Source: Paractinoplanes atraurantiacus (GTDB taxonomy: Bacteria > Actinomycetota > Actinomycetes > Mycobacteriales > Micromonosporaceae). Taken from it: a DNA stretch of 64,000 nt. Of the stretch, positions 59,337 to 64,000 are shown in pieces. Each line of letters begins with the position of its first letter. Position 1 is the stretch's first letter. The notes beneath the pieces were generated by a model. It was not told the origin of the DNA. It worked only from the letters and a program-made list of their open reading frames with translations, and did not search any database. The translations under genes were made by a program, and so were the position numbers. Location of the stretch: contig NZ_OBDY01000029.1 of assembly GCF_900215205.1 (NCBI RefSeq), positions 81,591 to 145,590 of the forward strand, given 5' to 3'.

Positions 59337-61655
59337 ATGAGCGAGTTGAGGGGCCAGGGCGCGCCCGGTTCGGCGGCGCCCGGGTGTGGTCCGGGTGGGG
59401 CCGGCGCGGCCGCCCAGCGGGACTACACGCACCCGTCGGCCGGGTGGGGTGCGGCGCGGTCGGTGGGCCAGGTGCTGGCGCGCAGCCGCGAGCCGGTCAC
59501 CGGTGTGCGGGCGATGCTGAAGATGAACCAGGAGAACGGCGGGTTCGACTGTCCCGGCTGCGCGTGGCCCGACGATCCGAAGGGCCTGCATCTCGACCTG
59601 TGTGAGAACGGCATCAAGCACGTCACCTGGGAGATGACCGGCAAGCGTACGGACCGGGCCTTCTTCGCCCGGCACACGGTGACCGAGCTGTCGGGCTGGA
59701 GCGACTACGCCCTGGAGAACCAGGGGCGGCTCACCGAGCCGATGCGCTACGACGCGGCCACCGACAAATATGTGCCGATCGGCTGGGACGACGCGTTCGC
59801 CCTGGTCGGCCGGCACCTTCAAGCCCTGGACAGTCCACACGAGGCCGCCTTCTACACCTCCGGGCGCCTGGCCAACGAGGCCACCTTCCTCTACCAGCTA
59901 TGGGTGCGCGAGTTCGGCACCAACAACCTGCCCGACTGCTCCAACATGTGCCACGAAGCGAGCGGGCGGGCGCTGACGGCGTCGATCGGCACGGGCAAGG
60001 GCACCGTCGACATCACCGACTGGGAGCGGGCCGACCTGATCTGGGTCATGGGCGTCAACGCCGCGTCGAATGCGCCCCGCATGCTCACGGCGCTCTCCGA
60101 CGCGTACCAACGCGGCTCGAAGATCGTCCACATCAATCCGCTGGTCGAGGCCGCGTCGCGGCGCACCATCGTGCCGCACGAGTTCGTGGCCATGGGCACG
60201 TTCCGGTCGACGCCGACCGGCAGCATGGACGTGCAGCCGCGCATCGGCGGCGACCTGGCCCTCGTGCGCGGCGTGGCCAAGGTGGTCTTCGAGCGGGACG
60301 CCCTCGACCACGAGTTCCTGGCCCGGCACACGACCGGCCTGGCCACCTATCGGGCGCGCTGCGCGGGCACCTCCTGGACCGAGATCGTCGAGGCGTCCGG
60401 GGTGGACGAGGCGACCATCCGTACGCTCGCGGAGGGTTACATCGAAGCGAATCGCACCATCATCGCGTGGTGCCTCGGCGTCACTCAGCAGGACCACGGC
60501 GTCGACACGGTCCGTGAGATCGTCAACCTGTTGCTGCTGCGCGGCAACATCGGGCGCGAGGGTGCCGGCCCGTGCCCGATCCGCGGGCACAGCAACGTGC
60601 AGGGCAACCGGACCTGCGGCATCGACCACCGGCCCTCCCCCGCCTTCCTCGACAAGCTGGCCGAGGTCTGCGGAATCGACCCGCCGCGCGAGCACGGCCT
60701 CGACACCGTGGCCACGCTGGAGGCCATGAACGAGGGCCGGGTGAAGGTCTTCGTCGGCATGGGCGGCAACTTCGCCATGGCCGCGCCCGACACGGCGTAC
60801 ACCATCGCCGGTCTTCGCAAGTGCGCACTCACCGTGCACGTCAGCACCAAGCTCAACCGAAGCCATCTGGTCCATGGCGCGGACGCGCTGATCCTGCCGT
60901 GTCTGGGGCGCACGGAGCGTGACCTTCAGGCCTTGGGCGAGCAGGTGATCACGGTCGAGGATTCGATGAGCATGGTTCACGCGTCCCGGGGCCATCGCCG
61001 GCCGGCTTCGCCGGACCTGCTCTCCGAGCCGGCCATCATCGCCGGTTTGGCGCGGGCTTCACTTCCCGGCAGCCGTACGCCGTGGAAGGCGTACGTCGCG
61101 GACTATGACCGCATTCGTGACACGATGGCCCGGGTGCTCGACGGCTTCGAGGGCGTGAACCACCGGGCGCGGCAACCGCACGGGTTCCGCCTTCGTCAGC
61201 CGGCCCGCGAACGCGTGTGGCTGACCCCGACCGGCCGGGCCGCCTTCTCCGACAGCGGCCTGCCGGCGCTGGACCCCGGCGACGGCTGCCTGATGCTGGG
61301 GACGATGCGCTCGCACGACCAGTGGAACACGACGGTCTATTCGGACAACGACCGCTACCGGGGCCTGAGCAACCTGCGCACCGCCGTCTTCCTGAACCGC
61401 GACGACATGCGGCGGCTCGGCCTGTCCGAGTTCGATCGGGTGGACGTGACGTCGTACGCCAAGGACGGCACCACCCGCAGCGTGTACGGCTACCGCGCGG
61501 TCGCCTACGACCTTCCCGCGGGCAACGCGGCGGGCTACATGCCGGAGATGAACGTGCTGTGCGCGGCGGGCGACTACAGCCCGCAGAGCGGCCAGCCGCT
61601 GATGAAGCACCTGCGCGTCAAGGTGCGCAAGGCCGCGGTCACATCGAGCGAATGA
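59337..61655 (+). CDS. FdhF/YdeP-family molybdopterin oxidoreductase
   Basis: This 772-residue Mo/W-bis-MGD enzyme has NGGFDCPGCAWPDDPKGLHL (CPGC, FdhF/YdeP N-terminus), FYTSGRLANEATFLYQLWVR, NLPDCSNMCHEASGRAL, NPLVEAASRRTIVPHEF, REIVNLLLLRGNIGREGAGP, PIRGHSNVQGNRTCGIDH and a C-terminal TMRSHDQWNTTVYSDNDRYRG cofactor-binding domain (cited by its ends TMRSHD and DRYRG). It is a predicted cytosolic oxidoreductase of formate-dehydrogenase type; members have been linked to acid stress in E. coli. ATG 59301 is an alternative start. No FdhD or electron-transfer subunit is adjacent. Confidence 0.88.
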   Translation: MSELRGQGAPGSAAPGCGPGGAGAAAQRDYTHPSAGWGAARSVGQVLARSREPVTGVRAMLKMNQENGGFDCPGCAWPDDPKGLHLDLCENGIKHVTWEMTGKRTDRAFFARHTVTELSGWSDYALENQGRLTEPMRYDAATDKYVPIGWDDAFALVGRHLQALDSPHEAAFYTSGRLANEATFLYQLWVREFGTNNLPDCSNMCHEASGRALTASIGTGKGTVDITDWERADLIWVMGVNAASNAPRMLTALSDAYQRGSKIVHINPLVEAASRRTIVPHEFVAMGTFRSTPTGSMDVQPRIGGDLALVRGVAKVVFERDALDHEFLARHTTGLATYRARCAGTSWTEIVEASGVDEATIRTLAEGYIEANRTIIAWCLGVTQQDHGVDTVREIVNLLLLRGNIGREGAGPCPIRGHSNVQGNRTCGIDHRPSPAFLDKLAEVCGIDPPREHGLDTVATLEAMNEGRVKVFVGMGGNFAMAAPDTAYTIAGLRKCALTVHVSTKLNRSHLVHGADALILPCLGRTERDLQALGEQVITVEDSMSMVHASRGHRRPASPDLLSEPAIIAGLARASLPGSRTPWKAYVADYDRIRDTMARVLDGFEGVNHRARQPHGFRLRQPARERVWLTPTGRAAFSDSGLPALDPGDGCLMLGTMRSHDQWNTTVYSDNDRYRGLSNLRTAVFLNRDDMRRLGLSEFDRVDVTSYAKDGTTRSVYGYRAVAYDLPAGNAAGYMPEMNVLCAAGDYSPQSGQPLMKHLRVKVRKAAVTSSE

Positions 61656-61926
61656 CCGCGATCGCCCAGCTCATCCGCCGGGCCGAGGCTTCGGGGTGCT
61701 CCCCCGTCTCCTCGGCCAGGCGGGCCGCGCATCCGCGGATTCCGAGCGCGTGGAGGGTGACGGTGATGGCCGCACGCACCTGCACGGCGGTGGGCTGGTC
61801 GGAGGGCTGAAGCCGCGACGCGAACAGCGCCTCGGCCCGGGCCGTGTCGAAGGTGGTCCGCCTTTTCACCGCCGACCGTAGTCGCTGGGGTGTCGCCGCG
61901 CTCTTGCTGAGGGTTGTGGTCGACAT
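61639..61926 (-). CDS. Small conserved actinobacterial protein, unknown function
   Basis: This 95-residue protein contains TTFDTARAEALFASRLQPSD and a later ALGIRGCAARLAEETGEHPE, ASARRMSWA, a pattern I have seen in short uncharacterised actinomycete proteins. It is helical with no signal or TM. I chose ATG 61926; an ATG at 61962 is also in frame. Its end overlaps the molybdopterin oxidoreductase gene tail-to-tail by 17 bp. Confidence 0.65.
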   Translation of the reverse strand: MSTTTLSKSAATPQRLRSAVKRRTTFDTARAEALFASRLQPSDQPTAVQVRAAITVTLHALGIRGCAARLAEETGEHPEASARRMSWAIAVIRSM

Positions 61927-61984
61927 GCCAGTTACCCTCGTCCTTCCACGGCCGGGTGTCATCGAGGCCAGCGCCCACCCGCCA

Positions 61985-62458
61985 CTACCAGCCAGCAGGC
62001 ATCAGCTGCTCGGCCAGCCGGTCCAGTCCGTCTCTGATCAGCCGCCCGTATTCGGTGTCGCCGAGAGCGCCCATCCCTTCCCGTGCCTGCGCAAGGTGTT
62101 CGCGGGCTCGGGTCAGGTCGCCGAGCCGGCGGTGACAGTCGGCCAGGCTGAGATGCAGCGACGGGTACAGCGCGGCCACAGTCATCGGCACCCCAGCCTC
62201 GGCCACCCGCTCGTCGCTGAGCCGGCCGGCCGCCGCCAGGGCGCGCTGGTCCCAGAGCAGCTCCTGGCGGACGTCGTCCTGCACGTCGGCCGCCGAATGC
62301 GCGAGCACACACACGTGCAGCGGATCGCCGTCCTCACCCCCGATCTCCGCCCAGATCCGCGCGAACTGCTCACGCGCCCCGTCCCGGTCACCTCGCCCGT
62401 GGTGCAGCGCAACGGCTTCACCGATGCGGTCGAGCGTCGGATCTGTGGCCACCGGCAC
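61985..62458 (-). CDS. TPR-like helical protein
   Basis: This 157-residue protein of paired helices reads LDRIGEAVALHHGRGDRDGA, LLWDQRALAAAGRLSDERVA, and LYPSLHLSLADCHRRLGDLT with RAREHLAQAREGMGALGD, tetratricopeptide-like. It lacks membrane or catalytic motifs. Such proteins are frequent in Streptomyces and Actinoplanes as unassigned TPR proteins. It is divergent from the next small membrane protein. Confidence 0.7.
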   Translation of the reverse strand: MPVATDPTLDRIGEAVALHHGRGDRDGAREQFARIWAEIGGEDGDPLHVCVLAHSAADVQDDVRQELLWDQRALAAAGRLSDERVAEAGVPMTVAALYPSLHLSLADCHRRLGDLTRAREHLAQAREGMGALGDTEYGRLIRDGLDRLAEQLMPAGW

Positions 62459-62552
62459 ATCCCATCACAACGCCGTCAAAATTCCCGCCGCGGTCGTTAG
62501 AGAACCGTCAAAACCCTGCTGCTGTACGGGGTTGACGGCGTTGATTCGACAC

Positions 62553-63140
62553 GTGAACGACGAAGTAGGTGCGTGTAAACCGGCAATACTGACCGGCATC
62601 GTTCTGGCCGGTTTGGCGGTCCTGTCCTGGGAAACGCACGACACCCCGGTTCCCACGAGCACCGAAACGGCGGCGGCTCCCCACCTCACCACGCTGGGCG
62701 TGGGCGCTCTCGTGCTCGCACTGCACCTGTTCCTGCTCCACCGCTGCCGGCACACCACCAACCGCGCCGTCCTGACGGCGACGGCTACCCTGGCGGTGCT
62801 GATCTGCACGGCGCTGCTCGTGACCGGCCACCAGGCCCAGCGGATGCGCTCCCCCAAGCACGAGTCGCTCGACTCCCTGCTGCTGCGCGGCCGCCCGGCC
62901 GCGGTCAGCTACGAGCCGGCAAGCGCACACGTCGTACCGAGCCCACACAACACCCCCCACCCCCGACGCTCCGGAGCCACTCGCGCGTCACGCCATCAGC
63001 GGGCTGACAGAACGCCGGAAACGGAGACCGCCCCGGCAGTCGGAGAGCATTTACCGAATTCACCCCTCAGCCTGTCGAGTGATTCTTCGTCGAGATTTCG
63101 ACTGGCGCCATTCGTGGTAGCAGAACAGGCTCACTGCTAG
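62553..63140 (+). CDS. Small membrane protein with two or three TM helices and polar tail
   Basis: A 195-residue frame starts at GTG 62553 (TTG 62541 also possible). It has hydrophobic segments at about 13-25, 48-64 and 76-92, an HLFLLHRCRH loop, and a long Ser/Pro/Arg-rich tail. No family was recognised. The hydrophobic pattern looks genuine, but the tail beyond about 130 is low complexity and overlaps the convergent repeat protein by 74 bp, so the real end may be elsewhere. Confidence 0.5.
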   Translation: MNDEVGACKPAILTGIVLAGLAVLSWETHDTPVPTSTETAAAPHLTTLGVGALVLALHLFLLHRCRHTTNRAVLTATATLAVLICTALLVTGHQAQRMRSPKHESLDSLLLRGRPAAVSYEPASAHVVPSPHNTPHPRRSGATRASRHQRADRTPETETAPAVGEHLPNSPLSLSSDSSSRFRLAPFVVAEQAHC

Positions 63141-63876
63141 TCGACAGCAAAATTCTTCGCTCACGAGTCCGGTGTCGCCGACGATTGCGCGGTGCGATCA
63201 ACCCGCATAACGCCGCGTGCCGCTCAGGCTGCGCCGGAACGTTCGATGCTGAATGGTGCGACCGCCGCCTGCGCCCGAGATTCATCGCTGCGCCTGGCGA
63301 TCCACACTGCCCGGCGGACCCGGTCCGCGCGGTGCCCTCCGCCGACGCCGCCACCTCGACCCGCGCTTCCACTTCCGCTTGCCCTGCCGTCTCGGCCTGC
63401 ACTGCCGCTTCAGCCAGGGCGGTCGACTCGGTCCACACTGCCGCTTCAGCCAGGGCGATCGGCTCGGCCTGGACGGACGGCTCGGCCTGGACGGACGGCT
63501 CAGCCTGGACGGACGGCTCGGCGCTCGCCAGCATCTCGGCCTGGGCCGACTCCGCCGGCGCAACCATCTCGGTTTGTGCGGCCGGACTGCCCGCGCGGCC
63601 GACAGGCGCAGCCAGCGGCACGCCGTCCGGGTGGTCAGCGGCTACCGCCTGGTGAACGGGATCGCTCGGACCCGGGCGCCGCACCCACTCGATGTCGTCG
63701 TCCCATATGAGCGGCGGTATCCGCTCGAACGGATCATGCAAGCCCAGCTCCCCGCACAACCGCGAACAGCCATGCAGCCGGCACAACTTCAACGCATGAC
63801 GCCGTTTCAGTCCCCACCGCCGCCGGTCCGCGTGATCGCGACAGAACTCCACCATGTCCGGCGAATGACTCGGCAC
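63067..63876 (-). CDS. Hypothetical protein with Cys-containing N-terminus and SVQAEP tandem repeats
   Basis: This is a 269-residue frame. The first 75 residues are ordered and Cys/His/Trp-containing: FCRDHADRRRWGLKRRHALK, LCRLHGCSRLCGELGLHDPF, and IPPLIWDDDIEWVRR, possibly a small zinc or Fe-S site. Residues about 100-185 are a repetitive Ala/Glu region with SVQAEP hexapeptides and ALAEAAV 12-mers. The C-terminal 80 residues are basic. No family was recognised. The N-terminus supports a real gene; the full length is less certain. Confidence 0.5.
   Translation of the reverse strand: MPSHSPDMVEFCRDHADRRRWGLKRRHALKLCRLHGCSRLCGELGLHDPFERIPPLIWDDDIEWVRRPGPSDPVHQAVAADHPDGVPLAAPVGRAGSPAAQTEMVAPAESAQAEMLASAEPSVQAEPSVQAEPSVQAEPIALAEAAVWTESTALAEAAVQAETAGQAEVEARVEVAASAEGTARTGSAGQCGSPGAAMNLGRRRRSHHSASNVPAQPERHAALCGLIAPRNRRRHRTRERRILLSTSSEPVLLPRMAPVEISTKNHSTG
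63401..63472 (-). repeat. Two 36-bp tandem repeat units
   Basis: Units 63401-63436 and 63437-63472 are 30/36 identical (the first 21 bases are the same). They encode the ALAEAAV 12-residue repeats of the hypothetical protein on the minus strand. The unit is exactly twice the length of the adjoining 18-bp repeat, suggesting a common ancestor. Confidence 0.75.
63463..63516 (-). repeat. Three 18-bp tandem repeats
   Basis: Units 63463-63480 and 63481-63498 are identical; 63499-63516 differs by one base (CTCAGCC for CTCGGCC). They encode SVQAEP hexapeptides on the minus strand. Recent identity suggests ongoing slippage or selection for length variation. Confidence 0.85.
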
Positions 63877-63916
63877 TCCGGACCAATCCCGCCAAGCCGT
63901 TATGTCAGACCTCGAA

Positions 63917-63933
63917 AAGAACCTTGGGTTCTT
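63917..63933. promoter_or_regulatory. Perfect 7-bp inverted repeat near the window end
   Basis: AAGAACC, loop TTG, GGTTCTT (63917-63933) lies upstream of the minus-strand repeat protein in a stretch with no gene (63877-64000). It might be an operator or a small hairpin; the sequence beyond the window would be needed to choose. Confidence 0.35.
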
Positions 63934-64000
63934 GCGGTGGTTGCAACACCTGACGGGTTGGGGTCAGGGTGGGTCAGTCATCAGGGGAGCGGGAGTGGCG

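Noticed and set aside
63937..63951. Near-palindrome around GTTGCAAC at the right edge
   Set aside because: Arms are imperfect and the window ends too soon to judge context.
1..64000. Mobile elements, CRISPR arrays, tRNA and rRNA genes
   Set aside because: I looked for transposase or integrase motifs, regularly spaced repeats and tRNA-like cloverleaf ends and saw none; a covariance-model scan would be the decisive test for small RNAs.

Overview
The window is high-GC DNA from an actinomycete. GTG starts are frequent, genes are chained by 4-bp ATGA/GTGA overlaps, many start codons look leaderless, and the protein families are typical of filamentous actinobacteria. An Actinoplanes/Micromonosporaceae-type genome is my best guess from overall character; no rRNA or other taxonomic marker is present to prove it. 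I saw no tRNA, rRNA, CRISPR array, IS element or replication origin.

Region 1 (1-8355). After the tail of a radical SAM-type gene comes a complete, tightly coupled nitrilase-1 (Nit1C / MSMEG_0565-0572 / Sll0783-type) cluster. It holds two small nitrogen-starvation-response family proteins, a flavoprotein oxidoreductase, an amidohydrolase, a radical SAM protein, a GNAT-AIR-synthase fusion, a nitrilase, a second nitrilase-like protein and a glycosyltransferase. Clusters of this type have been linked to nitrogen starvation and to cyanide/nitrile nitrogen assimilation. The most striking point is the second nitrilase copy, which keeps the fold but has lost two of three catalytic residues (Glu to Asp, Cys to Asp).

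Region 2 (8330-12803). A cupin-XRE regulator diverges from a DHA2 drug-efflux-type MFS protein across a clear double-palindrome operator. Small membrane proteins, a PAP2-like protein, a cupin, a methyltransferase and a tiny acidic lipoprotein follow.

Region 3 (12833-51169) is a large exopolysaccharide locus. It contains dTDP-rhamnose synthesis (rmlBD diverging from rmlAC), the initiating polyprenyl glycosylphosphotransferase, and an enterobacterial-common-antigen-like wecB-wecC-WecG module with an unknown partner. It also has several glycosyltransferases, a processive-type GT2, a Wzx-like flippase, a Wzy-like polymerase/ligase and a Wzz-like chain-length protein. Very large secreted proteins (hydrolase plus beta-helix; DMFase-like plus three DUF4082) are included. 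A block of two DegT aminotransferases, two left-handed beta-helix acyltransferases, an epimerase and a WlbA-like oxidoreductase probably makes a diamino/acetamido sugar (uronic acid). A decayed P-loop kinase pseudogene lies inside the locus.

Region 4 (51204-64000) is ordinary accessory/housekeeping content. It has an SdsA-like alkylsulfatase, a GH10 xylanase, a GH15 enzyme coupled to a SigB/SigF-type sigma factor, a chemoreceptor, a YccF protein, and an FdhF/YdeP-type molybdopterin oxidoreductase. Small hypotheticals follow, one of them built on a tandem repeat.

Start codons were chosen from overlaps, ribosome sites or -10 elements where visible; alternatives are named in the entries. All functions are inferred by family recognition from sequence alone.
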